Of a DNA stretch of 64,000 nucleotides, positions 36,090 through 45,542 are shown in pieces. The notes under the pieces are model-generated. The model was not told where the DNA came from and searched no databases. It saw only the letters and a program-made list of their open reading frames with translations. The position numbers and the translations under genes are program-made. Position 1 is the stretch's first letter, and every line of letters begins with the position of its first letter. The stretch comes from Candidatus Raymondbacteria bacterium RIFOXYA2_FULL_49_16 (lineage in GTDB: Bacteria; Fibrobacterota; OXYB2-FULL-49-7; XYB2-FULL-49-35), in contig MFYT01000008.1 of NCBI GenBank assembly GCA_001789205.1, forward strand, positions 127,738-191,737, read 5' to 3'.

Positions 36090-37280
36090 TCAGGACTTCA
36101 GTTCAACCCTGCTTACCAGCCGTCCTGTTTTGAGCTGCGTTTCAATGCGACCGCCGATCGCGACCATCGCGGCATCGGAAAGGATACGACCGTCCGCACG
36201 CGTTATTGAGTATCCCCGGGTAAGAACGCCCGTGGGGTTTAGAATCTCCAGTTTTTCAACCGCATGGCTGAAGCGTGCACGCGCGGTGTCAAAAAGGCCG
36301 CGGAACTGCAGCCCGAGTATTTTCGCCAGATCGTCTATTTTCTGCGAATGTTGTTGGACCAGTTCGAGCGGACGCTGCACCATCGGGCTTTTTGCCGCGT
36401 GGTCGATGCGCAGCCGGTAGGCGCTGGCGCAGGCGTGCAGACCCGCGACAATACGGTCGACCCGCGATTTTATCCGCAATACCAGGTCGTCCCTGTTTTG
36501 AACAGCGATTTCAGCGGCATTGGAGGGCGTTGAGGCGCGCATATCGGCGACAAAATCGGCGATTGTGTAGTCCACTTCGTGGCCAACGGCTGAAATAACA
36601 GGAATTGATGAGGCCGCAATGGCGCGTGCGACACTTTCCTCGTTGAAGGCCCAAAGATCCTCGATAGAACCGCCTCCTCTACCCACAATGAGGACATCGA
36701 CGTTGCCGTATTCGTTGAATTCCCGGATGCCCCGTGCAATATCGCCAGCAGCGCCATCGCCCTGCACCTGTACCGGATTGACCACAATACCCACGGACGG
36801 CATGCGGCGTCTCAGGATTTTGACGATATCGCACAGCGCGGCGCCTGTGCCTGATGTGACAATGCCAATGCGATCGGGAAATTTCGGCAAGGGACGTTTG
36901 CGTCCCTGTTCAAAAAGACCTTCATCAGCGAGCTTTTGTTTGAGTTGTTCGAAGGCCACCTGCAACGCTCCTTTTCCAGCAGGCTCCACGGCAATAACAT
37001 TAAGCTGATAGTTGCCGCCTTTTTCGTATACCCTGACATTACCGAGCACGACCACCGCCATGCCGTCGAGTGGCGCGAATTTGAGGTACTGACGCTGCCG
37101 TTTCCAGAGTGTGCAGCGTATCTGGCTGTCCGCGTCCTTCAGGGTGAAATAGACATGGCTGGAAGCCGCGTTGGCCGCAAGGTTTGAAATCTCGCCGGTC
37201 ACCAGGACCTCGGGAAAGGCGGGTTCTAGCTGTTCCTTGATGCGCCGGGTAAGCTCGGTGACCGTGATTGGCTTAAGCAA
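36090..37280 (-). CDS. xseA: Exodeoxyribonuclease VII large subunit
   Basis: 396 residues, degrading single-stranded DNA to acid-soluble oligomers. N-terminal OB-fold (VTGEISNLAANAASSHVYFTLKDADSQIRC) and catalytic core (IGIVTSGTGAALCDI, VDVLIVGRGGGSIEDLWAFNEE, SAVGHEVDYTIADFVADMRASTPSNAAE). The reading frame opens with TTG at 37280, 8 bases before the folD stop ends, with GGAG 9 bases upstream. I see no ATG that keeps the OB domain. Confidence 0.96.
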   Translation of the reverse strand: MLKPITVTELTRRIKEQLEPAFPEVLVTGEISNLAANAASSHVYFTLKDADSQIRCTLWKRQRQYLKFAPLDGMAVVVLGNVRVYEKGGNYQLNVIAVEPAGKGALQVAFEQLKQKLADEGLFEQGRKRPLPKFPDRIGIVTSGTGAALCDIVKILRRRMPSVGIVVNPVQVQGDGAAGDIARGIREFNEYGNVDVLIVGRGGGSIEDLWAFNEESVARAIAASSIPVISAVGHEVDYTIADFVADMRASTPSNAAEIAVQNRDDLVLRIKSRVDRIVAGLHACASAYRLRIDHAAKSPMVQRPLELVQQHSQKIDDLAKILGLQFRGLFDTARARFSHAVEKLEILNPTGVLTRGYSITRADGRILSDAAMVAIGGRIETQLKTGRLVSRVELKS

Positions 37281-38151
37281 ATCTCCGCTCCGCTGAAAGC
37301 AATGTGTTGTGCAGCAGCATAGTGATGGTCATGGGGCCAACACCGCCAGGAACCGGCGTTATATAGGAAGCTTTTTTTTCACACGATTCAAAATGAACAT
37401 CGCCCACAAGCCGGTGTCCTGATTTTTTTGAAGCATCGGGCACCCTGTTTGTGCCAACATCGATAATGACCACACCCTCTTTGACCGCATTGCCGGTGAT
37501 ATATTCGGGAACACCCGCTGCCGCAATGATAATATCGGCTGATTTTGTATGCATGAAAGGATCGCGCGTGCCTGTATGCACAACAGTGACCACCGCATTG
37601 CACCCTGCTTTTTTCTGGACCAGCATATTTGCCAGCGGTTTGCCGACAATATTTGAGCGTCCCACTATGACGACATGCTTTCCCTTTGGGTCTATTGCAT
37701 ACCGTTTTAGGAGTTCAATGACGCCGGCAGGCGTACAAGGAAAAAGATAGGCGCTTCCCAGCACTAACTTTCCCACGTTTATTGCGTTGAAACAGTCAAC
37801 ATCTTTTTCAGGGCTGATGCGGTTGAATATGACATTTTCATCCTTCATATTCTGAATCGGGTGCTGTACCAGGATGCCATCGATCGCATTGTTTGCATTG
37901 AGACCATCGATGATTGCGATGAGCTGCTCTTCGGTGGTTTCCCTGGGAAGCCTGATGGTTTCAGAATAGAGTCCCGTCTCTTCACAGGCCTTTCCCTTCA
38001 TCCGGACATAGGTATCAGAAGCCGGATCGTCGCCAACAAGCACCACAGCCAGACCAGGAATATGGCCCCGCGCCTTGAGTTGTACGACCCGTTCCTTGAA
38101 TTCCTGCCGCATATCAGCCGCGACCTTTTTGCCATCAATCAGGTTCGCCAT
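37273..38151 (-). CDS. folD: Bifunctional methylene-THF dehydrogenase/cyclohydrolase FolD
   Basis: 292 residues from ATG 38151 (MANLIDGKKV). Motifs: YVRMKGKACEETG with the catalytic Lys, ILVQHPIQNMKDENVIFNRISPEKDVDCF, NADP-loop VVIVGRSNIVGKPLANML and the C-terminal TPVPGGVGPMTITMLL. In the usual ILVQLPLP motif, LPLP is HPIQ here, a mild deviation. Overlaps the 3' end of the ymdB-like gene by 17 bases. Confidence 0.96.
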   Translation of the reverse strand: MANLIDGKKVAADMRQEFKERVVQLKARGHIPGLAVVLVGDDPASDTYVRMKGKACEETGLYSETIRLPRETTEEQLIAIIDGLNANNAIDGILVQHPIQNMKDENVIFNRISPEKDVDCFNAINVGKLVLGSAYLFPCTPAGVIELLKRYAIDPKGKHVVIVGRSNIVGKPLANMLVQKKAGCNAVVTVVHTGTRDPFMHTKSADIIIAAAGVPEYITGNAVKEGVVIIDVGTNRVPDASKKSGHRLVGDVHFESCEKKASYITPVPGGVGPMTITMLLHNTLLSAERRFA

Positions 38152-38950
38152 TTGTAGTGCCTCCCGAAGTTTCGAATTTCCGTATGATACGCTGGATGGC
38201 CGTGGCCTTGCCCGTAGCATCGTCGGCAGTGACCACCACGCCATTGAACATGAGCCCGTCCTCTGATGGTTCGAAACGGACAGGAGTCTCGTATAAAAAT
38301 TTCCTGATGACCCCTTCGCGCTTCATGCCGATGACAGAATCGTGGGCGCCGGTCATTCCCGCGTCCGTGATATAGGCAGTCCCCTGGTCCAGAATGCGTT
38401 CGTCCGCTGTCTGTACATGGGTGTGCGTACCCATGAGGGCGGTAATTTTACCATTGAAGTACCAGGCAGCGGCCAGTTTCTCAGATGTTGCCTCAGCATG
38501 AAAATCGACCAGGACAATGTCCGTTCTTTCCCTGAGCTTGTTGATTTCAACCAGACCGGTTTTGAGCGGACATTCTATGGGATACATGAACACCCGTCCC
38601 TGGAGATTGATGACACCGATGGTACGTCCGTCTTCAAGCGTGTACATGCACGAACCGCATCCGGGATTACCCGCAGGATAGTTGAGCGGCCTCAGTAGAA
38701 AGGGTTCGGTTGCAAAGGCCTCGACACCGTCCTTGTTGTCCCATATATGATTGCCGCTGGTTACCACATTGACGCCGAAACGCCTGAGCTTGGTAATCAG
38801 GTTTTTGGTGATTCCCCTGCCGCCAGAGCAGTTTTCACCATTCGCAACGCAGACATCAATCGCGTATTCGGCACGAATGCCTTTGAGCATTTCAGCCAGG
38901 ACCCGTTTGCCGCCGCTACCGAAGATATCGCCGATAAAAAGGATATTCAT
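38135..38950 (-). CDS. ymdB: YmdB-family metallophosphoesterase (2',3'-cyclic-nucleotide phosphodiesterase type)
   Basis: 271 residues. Dinuclear metal motifs in order: FIGDIFGSGGKR, VANGENCSGGRGITKN, SGNHIWDNKD, VDFHAEATSEK, MGTHTHVQTADERIL and GAHDSVIGM. In Bacillus, YmdB is encoded next to RNase Y and controls motility and biofilm decisions. Here too it is 3 bases from rny. The putative FlgM further down the strand makes that link attractive but unproven. Confidence 0.93.
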   Translation of the reverse strand: MNILFIGDIFGSGGKRVLAEMLKGIRAEYAIDVCVANGENCSGGRGITKNLITKLRRFGVNVVTSGNHIWDNKDGVEAFATEPFLLRPLNYPAGNPGCGSCMYTLEDGRTIGVINLQGRVFMYPIECPLKTGLVEINKLRERTDIVLVDFHAEATSEKLAAAWYFNGKITALMGTHTHVQTADERILDQGTAYITDAGMTGAHDSVIGMKREGVIRKFLYETPVRFEPSEDGLMFNGVVVTADDATGKATAIQRIIRKFETSGGTTNGEPD

Positions 38951-38953
38951 GTG

Positions 38954-40513
38954 TTATTTCGCGTAGTCTATTATACGTTTTTCCCTGATGACCGTGACTT
39001 TGATTTGCCCAGGGTAGTCCATGTCGGCCTCGACCTTTTTTGCGATCTGAGAGGCGACTTCCTCGGCCTCGGCATCGGAGATATCGACCGGATTGACCAT
39101 GACGCGTATCTCGCGTCCAGCCTGGAGCGCATAGGCGGTATCAACGCCTTTGAACGATTCCGCGATCTCCTCGAGCTGTTCGAGCCGCTTAACATAGGTT
39201 GAGAAGGTCTCCATGCGCGCACCAGGACGCGTCGCGGAAATGGCGTCAGCCGCCTGGATGAGTATGGGATAGGGTGACAGGGGCTCGACATCCTCATGGT
39301 GACCGGCAATGGCATTGGTTATAATTTCATTTTCACCAAATTTTTTCGCCACCTCAGCGCCCAATTGGGCGTGAGTTCCTTCGGATTCACGATCAATGGC
39401 CTTGCCAATATCGTGAAGGATGCCGGCACGTGTCGCAATACGCGGGTCGAGGCCAAGTTCCGAGGCCATGTGCGCGGAGAGCACGGCCACTTCCTTGCTA
39501 TGCCTCAAAACATTCTGGCCAAAGCTGGTGCGGTAGTTGAGACGTCCCAGATATTCGACAAGCTGCGGATGAAGGCTGGGCAAATTCAGGTCGAAGACGA
39601 CCTGTTCGCCTGTTTCCTTGATCTTTTTCTCTATTTCCTTGACCGTCTTTCCCACGATTTCCTCAATACGCGTGGGATGTATGCGGCCATCGGCGATAAG
39701 TTTTTCCATGGCCACGCGGGCGATCTCCCGTTTTACCGGGTCGTAGCCAGAAAGGACGATGTTTTCAGGGGTATCGTCGACAATGACATCGATGCCTGTG
39801 GCCTCTTCAAAAGCCCTGATATTGCGGCCTTCGCGTCCAATGATACGGCCCTTGATCTCTTCACTGGGCAGGGTGATGGTAGAGACCGTGGATTCGATGG
39901 TATGCTCGGCAGCGCATCTCTGGATAGCGATGGTGATAATACGCTGGGCCTCGATTTCACCGGTTTCTTTAGCTTCGTCCTTGATTTTTTTGATCATTTG
40001 CGCGGCTTCGTGCCGCACTTCCACTTCAAGGTTTTGTTTGAGCGTCTCCTTGGCCTGTGTTTGGGTAAGTCCGGCAATGCTTTCGAGCCTCTGGTTTTGC
40101 TCGGAAAGAACGCGGGACAACTCGATATCCTTGGTACGCAGCGCTTTTTCCTTGGAGGTAAGAAACCCCTCCTTGTTCTTTATCTCCTGTTCCTTCTCCT
40201 TGAGCAGATTGACCTTTTTGTTCAAATCGCCTTCGCGGCTCTTTATGGCGTTATCGCGCTTATCGGATTCGGACTGGCGTTTGCCCATTTCCTTCTCAAA
40301 TTCAGATTTGACTTTAAACCATTCGTCTTTTGCTTTTAACAGGGACTGTTTTTTCTCGAGTTCAGCCTCTTTTTTCGCCTTCTCAACTATCATATCCGCG
40401 GTTTCCTTGGCATGTTTGATCTTGTTGACCTGGAGGATTTTCCAGATGATCAACTGGACCACGACACCCGCGATAAAGGCGCCCGCGATACACATGATTG
40501 TAGTGATACTCAT
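38954..40513 (-). CDS. rny: Ribonuclease Y
   Basis: 519 residues, the endonuclease that starts mRNA decay at the membrane. N-terminal helix (CIAGAFIAGVVVQLIIWKIL), a long coiled coil to about residue 200, KH domain (IKGRIIGREGRNIRAFEEATGIDVIVDDTP), HD domain (LRHSKEVAVLSAHMASELG, ILHDIGKAID) and the conserved end VTVIREKRIIDYAK. 6S RNA and zapA lie directly upstream on the same strand. Confidence 0.97.
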   Translation of the reverse strand: MSITTIMCIAGAFIAGVVVQLIIWKILQVNKIKHAKETADMIVEKAKKEAELEKKQSLLKAKDEWFKVKSEFEKEMGKRQSESDKRDNAIKSREGDLNKKVNLLKEKEQEIKNKEGFLTSKEKALRTKDIELSRVLSEQNQRLESIAGLTQTQAKETLKQNLEVEVRHEAAQMIKKIKDEAKETGEIEAQRIITIAIQRCAAEHTIESTVSTITLPSEEIKGRIIGREGRNIRAFEEATGIDVIVDDTPENIVLSGYDPVKREIARVAMEKLIADGRIHPTRIEEIVGKTVKEIEKKIKETGEQVVFDLNLPSLHPQLVEYLGRLNYRTSFGQNVLRHSKEVAVLSAHMASELGLDPRIATRAGILHDIGKAIDRESEGTHAQLGAEVAKKFGENEIITNAIAGHHEDVEPLSPYPILIQAADAISATRPGARMETFSTYVKRLEQLEEIAESFKGVDTAYALQAGREIRVMVNPVDISDAEAEEVASQIAKKVEADMDYPGQIKVTVIREKRIIDYAK

Positions 40514-40547
40514 CGTCGTTCTCCTTTATATATAATAAAAATAAAAA

Positions 40548-40713
40548 GCCCCAAACCCGCTTTTGAAATTTTTTGAACTTCACTCTCTTTAACAGTTGGT
40601 GCCGTCTCCGATGGTTCATTGATCCCGCCAAAGGCGGGCGTGAATTAGACAACGGAAAACCGGCTCCAAATAACGGCCAAAAGTCAAAAAATTTACGGCT
40701 GCGAGTCCGGGGC
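40548..40713 (-). ncRNA. ssrS: 6S RNA (SsrS-like)
   Basis: About 166 bases between zapA and rny fold into one long hairpin. The ends pair perfectly over 13 bases (GCCCCGGACTCGC with GCGGGTTTGGGGC, including G-U pairs). Inside, AAATTTTTTGA pairs with TCAAAAAATTT, with CTT/AAG beyond. An unpaired central bubble follows, then a terminal stem TTGGAGCCG/CGGCACCAA (one A-A) continuing into TTTTCCG/CGGAGA, and a large loop with a small hairpin CCCGCC-TTT-GGCGGG. Closing stem, central bubble and apical stem are the 6S RNA plan, and 6S is often next to zapA. It starts about 8 bases after the zapA stop. GGGGCTTTTTATTTTTATT follows the 3' end. Confidence 0.75.
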
Positions 40714-40721
40714 CTGTTTTT

Positions 40722-41030
40722 TCAGGTTAGGGTTGACTCTAATTTTTCTGACAACTCCTTTGCTTTAAACAATATCTGATCCATTTTATCCGAGTTATCG
40801 AGCAGTTCGCGACGGGCATCAAAAAGTTCGCCGGCAATGTTTACCGCGGTGAGGATGGCAATTTTGTACCGCTCCTTGCTGGAAACACCCGAGCCTACTT
40901 CAAGTATTTTTTCGTTTACATATTCCGCGATCCGAGCGATGGTTTCGCTGTTGGTATCGCCTTTGATAATATATTCCTCGCCTGCGATAACTACCCGGGC
41001 ACTATTGGAATTTGTACTGGTATCGTTCAT
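40722..41030 (-). CDS. zapA: Cell division protein ZapA
   Basis: 102 residues. The N-terminal globular part (ARVVIAGEEYIIKGDTNSETIARIAEYVNEKI, then YKIAILTAVNIAGELFDARREL) is the ZapA domain. A coiled coil closes the chain (SDKMDQILFKAKELSEKLES). ZapA cross-links FtsZ filaments. The ssrS RNA begins 8 bases after its stop. Confidence 0.9.
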   Translation of the reverse strand: MNDTSTNSNSARVVIAGEEYIIKGDTNSETIARIAEYVNEKILEVGSGVSSKERYKIAILTAVNIAGELFDARRELLDNSDKMDQILFKAKELSEKLESTLT

Positions 41031-41143
41031 ATGTTTAAAGCACCAATGGCTTGCATCCGTACCGGCTCTACCGGTTGAGGAAATCCTTTCTATATTTTTG
41101 TTTTGTTACAGAATTGTTTTCCCTTAATTATAATATATATTAA

Positions 41144-41395
41144 TTAAATAAAATTATCCAATTTTTTTGCTATTTCGCCAATCTGCCCTGAGAAAGAGGA
41201 GATTTTGCCCCGCCAAAGCTCCTGCGCGCCAGCAGCCTCCTTTTGAAGTTCGGCTATTTTCTGTTCGAGAGACGAGACTTCCGCCGCGCATTTCTCCTTT
41301 TCGGCCTCGAGCGCATGGACCGTATCCTGCAGTCTCTGTATCTTTTCGACCGCTTTCTCTATTTTCCCCGTAAGATCGTTGAGAATGTCCTGCAT
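41144..41395 (-). CDS. Short coiled-coil protein, ZapB-like
   Basis: 83 residues, almost wholly coiled coil with heptad spacing (IEKAVEKIQRLQDTVHALEAEKEKCAAEVSSLEQKIAELQKEA). It resembles ZapB in size and layout, and a zapB next to zapA would make sense. Coiled coils are poor evidence of homology, so the name is tentative. It is 18 bases after pheT on the same strand. The 113-base gap to zapA holds a short inverted repeat (ACCGGCTCTACCGGT region near 41063) and AT-rich DNA. Confidence 0.6.
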   Translation of the reverse strand: MQDILNDLTGKIEKAVEKIQRLQDTVHALEAEKEKCAAEVSSLEQKIAELQKEAAGAQELWRGKISSFSGQIGEIAKKLDNFI

Positions 41396-41413
41396 ATGAC
41401 AACTCCTTGTATG

Positions 41414-43789
41414 TTATGAACGTAAAACAGCTTTGTATCGGGACTTCAGTTTTGCCACTATTTTCTGGAAGGTTGATTCGACCTGCCCGTCGGTAAGCGT
41501 GGCTTCGAAGGCGCGCATGCGTATGGAAAACGCGATGGATTTCTTTCCCGCGCCAAGTTCATCGCTTCTGAAAATATCGAACACCGTGACGCTTTCGATG
41601 AGACTAGATTCGCGCTGTATGTCTCCTGCCATGCCATCGACCGAAGCGGATTCATCGACCACAACGGCAATATCACGGTCAGAAGGCGGAAATTTTGAAA
41701 CAGGTCCGCAGATAATGGACTGCCTGCGCAGGGCAAAAAGCGCCGCGAAATTTATGGTACAGTACAACAGATCAGGTTTAAGGTCGTAGCGTTTCTTCAG
41801 TACCGCGGAAACCGGCGCCAGCACGCCCAGAGTCTCTTGTCCTACTTGCATGGAAAGGCCGGGCGCGCCACATACCTGAACCTGGGAAAATGACGGCCGT
41901 TTACCTGTAACATATTCAATGAAGGAGTCTGCCAATCCCTTGAGGTGGTATATGCTCCACTCTTCGCTCTTGTTGTCCCACCGTCTTCCTGCCACCAGTC
42001 CGGAAACCAGGATGGCGATCTCCTCGCTTTCGCGCGGCAGGACCGCGGGCCCTATTGATTCAAACGTTTTCCCGATCTCAAATATGCGCACGTCCGTATT
42101 GTTCCTGCTAAAATTCGCCTTTGCAACAGTCAGAAGACTGGGAAGCATTGCGGTACGCATGACAGACATATCGGGGTTGAGCGGATTTAAAAGAACAACC
42201 GGCTGCGCCGAGGCGCCAAGCCACTCAAGTTCGCGGGGATTAATAAGGCTGTTTGTCACCACCTCAGTGAGTCCATACCCCTTCATGGTTCCGCGCACGC
42301 CTGATCGGAAATCATCGAGCTGATTTTCATTTTTTACCAGGCTGATGGACGCGTGGGCGGCCGCCTGTATCCGGTTGAACCCAATGAGCCGGGCCACTTC
42401 TTCTACAATATCAACCTCTCGCGTAAGATCGGGCCTGTTTGTAGGCGCCTCAGCATCAAAGTCCTGCCCATTGCCGCAGATAATCCCGATTTTCCCAAGA
42501 ACGTCCTTTATTTCACCGGCCTGGAGCGATGTTCCCAGAAGGGCGTTTACCCGTGAGGTACGCACCGGGATTTTGACTGGCATTATTTTCCCTGGATTTT
42601 CATCGACTATGCCGTCGGAAACAATACCGCCCGCCAATTCGCAGATAAGGGCCGCGGCCCTGTCCAAAGCCTTTACTGTTCCTTCGGGGTCTGCGCCACG
42701 CTCAAACCTATATGATGATTCGGACGAAATACCTAGTTTCCGGGCTGTTTTTCTGATGCAGATAGGATTGAAATAGGCTGATTCAAGAAGGACTTCCGTG
42801 GTCGCTGATGAAATCTCGGAGTTAAGGCCACCCATGATTCCCGCGAGCGCGACAGACCTCTTTTCATCGCAGATGAGCAGTTCGTTGCCGGCAAGAACAT
42901 GTTCCTTGGCGTCGAGCGTGGTAAAGTGTTCGCCTGAGGCGGCCCGCCGGACTATAATAGCGCCCCCCTCAATTTTATCATAGTCAAAAGCGTGGAGTGG
43001 ATGGCCGGTTTCCATGAGAACAAAATTCGTCACATCGACCACGTTGTTTATTGAACGCATGCCCACGGAAGCAAGTCTGTTTACAAGCCAGGCAGGAGAA
43101 GGACCAATGCTGACCCTGGCAATATGCCGGGCCGTGTACCTGGGGCAGTCCTCCGGGTCTTCAATTTTTACGCGAATTTTGTCCGCGGTCTTGTCCCCGC
43201 CTTCCACAAGGACCGCAGAGGGCAGTGTGAGTCCGCTGTGTGTGCGTACCTGGAGTTCGCGAGCGAGTCCGATAAGGGAAAGACAGTCGGGCCTGTTTGA
43301 AAGGACCGCTATTTCAAAAACCGGATCAATGTTGAGATGGCCGGTAGTGATCGTCTCTCCGGCCTTGTATGCGTCGCTGAGCTCCAGAATGCCCGCGGCG
43401 TCTTCGCTTATGCCCAGTTCGCGGCCGGAGCAGATCATGCCTTCGGACAGTTCGCCGCGGATATTCGCTTTTTTTATTTCAAAGCCGTTGGGCAGCTTGT
43501 TTCCCGCGCATATAAGCGCGACGGTAAGCCCAGTCTTGACATTGGGCGCTCCACAGACGATGTCGAGCGGCCGTTCCTGGCCGATATCGACCTTGTTTAC
43601 TGTAAGTTTGCCGGCATTCGGATGCCGGGCGCTGTGCAGCACCTTTCCCACGACAATGCCGGGCATGGGCACGTATTGTCCTGCCACGCCCTCGACTTCA
43701 AGTCCCAGATTGGTAAAGGCCTCCGAGATTTCATTGACAGTGGCGGTAACTTCGGTGTATTCCTTAAGCCATGACAAGGGCGCTTTCAT
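41414..43789 (-). CDS. pheT: Phenylalanyl-tRNA synthetase beta subunit
   Basis: 791 residues, normal size. Domains in order: EMAP/tRNA-binding domain (VVGKVLHSARHPNAGKLTVNKVD), B3/4 editing domain (LDAKEHVLAGNELLICDEKRSVALAGIMGG), B5, catalytic-like core (NPLNPDMSVMRTAMLPSLL) and C-terminal anticodon-binding FDX-ACB (FPPSDRDIAVVVDES). Start overlaps the pheS stop by 4 bases. Confidence 0.97.
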   Translation of the reverse strand: MKAPLSWLKEYTEVTATVNEISEAFTNLGLEVEGVAGQYVPMPGIVVGKVLHSARHPNAGKLTVNKVDIGQERPLDIVCGAPNVKTGLTVALICAGNKLPNGFEIKKANIRGELSEGMICSGRELGISEDAAGILELSDAYKAGETITTGHLNIDPVFEIAVLSNRPDCLSLIGLARELQVRTHSGLTLPSAVLVEGGDKTADKIRVKIEDPEDCPRYTARHIARVSIGPSPAWLVNRLASVGMRSINNVVDVTNFVLMETGHPLHAFDYDKIEGGAIIVRRAASGEHFTTLDAKEHVLAGNELLICDEKRSVALAGIMGGLNSEISSATTEVLLESAYFNPICIRKTARKLGISSESSYRFERGADPEGTVKALDRAAALICELAGGIVSDGIVDENPGKIMPVKIPVRTSRVNALLGTSLQAGEIKDVLGKIGIICGNGQDFDAEAPTNRPDLTREVDIVEEVARLIGFNRIQAAAHASISLVKNENQLDDFRSGVRGTMKGYGLTEVVTNSLINPRELEWLGASAQPVVLLNPLNPDMSVMRTAMLPSLLTVAKANFSRNNTDVRIFEIGKTFESIGPAVLPRESEEIAILVSGLVAGRRWDNKSEEWSIYHLKGLADSFIEYVTGKRPSFSQVQVCGAPGLSMQVGQETLGVLAPVSAVLKKRYDLKPDLLYCTINFAALFALRRQSIICGPVSKFPPSDRDIAVVVDESASVDGMAGDIQRESSLIESVTVFDIFRSDELGAGKKSIAFSIRMRAFEATLTDGQVESTFQKIVAKLKSRYKAVLRS

Positions 43790-44811
43790 ACGTGTTTGAA
43801 CTGCTCCAAAAAACGAAGGTCGTTTTCGAAAAAGAGACGGATATCGGTCACATCATATTTAAGCATGGCAATTCGTTCGATTCCCATGCCAAAGGCAAAG
43901 CCTGACCATTCATCGGGATTTATTCCAACGGCGTTGAACACATTGGGGTCGACCATGCCGCAGCCCATGATCTCGAGCCATCCGGTCCGTTTGCATACAG
44001 GACATCCCTTGCTATTGCAGAGGAAGCACTGGATATCAACTTCGGCCGAGGGCTCGGTGAAAGGGAAAAAACTGGGCCTGAACTTGGACTTTACACTGTT
44101 GCCGAAATAGTTGCGCACAAAGGCGTCGATGGTGCCTTTGAGGTCGGCGAAGGTGACATGCGCGTCAATGTAGAGCCCTTCCATCTGATGAAAGAGACAA
44201 TAGCTCCGCGCGCTGATCTCCTCGTTGCGATAGACCCTTCCAGGCATAATGGCCCTGATGGGAGGTTTCTGCTTTTCCATGAGCCGCACCTGGACAGGCG
44301 ACGTATGGGTGCGCAGGAGAACTTCATCGCTGACATAAAAGGTGTCCTGCATGTCGCGGGCAGGATGGTGCTTGGGCGTGTTAAGCGCCTCAAAATTGTA
44401 ATAGTCAGTTTCCACTTCAGGGCCTTCGGCAACGGCAAAACCCATTTTGCCAAACACGTCCTTTAACTCGTCCAGTACCATGGTAAGCGGGTGCTGACTG
44501 CCAACCACACAAGGGATCCCCGGGGCGGTCGCGTCGAACGAGGCCGCGGCTGTCGACTGGACTACCTGGGACAAACGGTCTTCGATTGCCTGGAGCACAT
44601 CGGTTTTAACCGTGTTTGCCAGGCCGCCGATTTGGCGTTTTTCGTCTATGGAAAGCGCGCCCAGATCGGCAAGCACGGCCGAGAGGTCGCTCTTTTTTCC
44701 CGTGTAGCGGGACTTTAACTGGTAAAGCTGGCCTTCGGCGCTGGCAGCCGCTATTTCAGCAAGCGCCTGTTGCCGCACAGTCTCAAGTTTTTCGGATATT
44801 GATTGCGTCAT
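43786..44811 (-). CDS. pheS: Phenylalanyl-tRNA synthetase alpha subunit
   Basis: 341 residues from ATG 44811 (MTQSISEKLETV); the frame stays open upstream but matches nothing. N-terminal coiled coil, then class II motifs: GPEVETDYYNFEALNTPKHHPARDMQDTFY, HTSPVQVRLM, YRNEEISARSYCLFHQMEG and GFAFGMGIERIAMLKY. CxxxxCxxC zinc-like cysteines appear in CFLCNSKGCPVCKRTGW. The 102-base gap from rplT shows no clear attenuator. Confidence 0.97.
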   Translation of the reverse strand: MTQSISEKLETVRQQALAEIAAASAEGQLYQLKSRYTGKKSDLSAVLADLGALSIDEKRQIGGLANTVKTDVLQAIEDRLSQVVQSTAAASFDATAPGIPCVVGSQHPLTMVLDELKDVFGKMGFAVAEGPEVETDYYNFEALNTPKHHPARDMQDTFYVSDEVLLRTHTSPVQVRLMEKQKPPIRAIMPGRVYRNEEISARSYCLFHQMEGLYIDAHVTFADLKGTIDAFVRNYFGNSVKSKFRPSFFPFTEPSAEVDIQCFLCNSKGCPVCKRTGWLEIMGCGMVDPNVFNAVGINPDEWSGFAFGMGIERIAMLKYDVTDIRLFFENDLRFLEQFKHV

Positions 44812-44913
44812 GAGAGCCGCCTGGATTGGCGCCGGAACGCATATGCGCTTGCAGGAAATCGTTTGTCCCCGCAATGCCGCACACACACCCAAATTCCGGC
44901 GCAACGCCTTGGA

Positions 44914-45267
44914 TTAACCGTTCTGCTTGACGAGCGCGGCGAGTTGTTCAAAGGCCTTTTTGTCTGACACAGCAAGGTCGGCCAGCACCTTCCGGTTAAG
45001 GCTGATGCCTGCCTTTTGCAGGCCGCTGATAAACCGGCTGTATGACAGGCCAAAAAGCTTTGCCGCAGCGTTTATACGGACAATCCACAACGAACGGAAG
45101 TCGCGTTTACGGCGCCGCCTGTCGCGGTATGAATAACGCATTGCACGTTCAACCGCCTCTTTGGCCAGCTTGAAAGTGTTTTTGCGCATGCCATAATAGC
45201 CTTTGGCCTTTTTGATGATTTTTTTCCGGCGGGCGCGTGATGGAACGCTCTTTTTTACTCGGGGCAT
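44914..45267 (-). CDS. rplT: 50S ribosomal protein L20
   Basis: 117 residues, highly basic. [20 protein letters not shown] followed by [46 protein letters not shown] is typical L20. In E. coli, L20 represses the infC-rpmI-rplT mRNA. The same order holds here, so autoregulation is plausible though no operator hairpin was worked out. Confidence 0.98.
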   Translation of the reverse strand: MPRVKKSVPSRARRKKIIKKAKGYYGMRKNTFKLAKEAVERAMRYSYRDRRRRKRDFRSLWIVRINAAAKLFGLSYSRFISGLQKAGISLNRKVLADLAVSDKKAFEQLAALVKQNG

Positions 45268-45288
45268 GGGACAGTCTCCTTACATTAG

Positions 45289-45483
45289 TCAGCAGGCGAG
45301 CAGTTTTTTGATCCGGCCCTCGTCGCTCGGGTGCACCAGGGCCGCATGGCGCAGGGCGCGCTTGCGTTTTTTTGACTTTGACGTGAGAATGTGGCTTTTA
45401 AAAGCGTGACTTCTCTTTATCTTTCCGGAACCGGTCCGTTTGAACCTTTTCACCGCGCTCCGGTTTGACTTCATTTTCGGCAT
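45289..45483 (-). CDS. rpmI: 50S ribosomal protein L35
   Basis: 64 residues. [31 protein letters not shown] is the L35 signature. It sits 21 bases before rplT and 59 after infC, the usual order. Confidence 0.97.
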   Translation of the reverse strand: MPKMKSNRSAVKRFKRTGSGKIKRSHAFKSHILTSKSKKRKRALRHAALVHPSDEGRIKKLLAC

Positions 45484-45542
45484 AGTATCTCCTTATCGAA
45501 AAAGCATTTAAATATATTAATTTGCACGCACCGGATGAAATG

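Noticed and set aside
39296-40339. 347-residue plus-strand open frame opposite rny
   Set aside because: It is antisense to the well-supported RNase Y gene, low in sequence sense, with no ribosome site or motif.
40573-40779. Plus-strand open frame across the zapA-rny gap
   Set aside because: The region folds as a long hairpin on the other strand and fits 6S RNA; the frame has no start signal.
41031-41143. Own promoter or RNA gene in the zapB-zapA gap
   Set aside because: Only a short inverted repeat and AT-rich DNA are seen, with no consistent fold or -35/-10 pair.
44812-44904. Extra 31 residues at the start of pheS
   Set aside because: They match no known PheS N-terminus; the ATG at 44811 begins the usual coiled coil.
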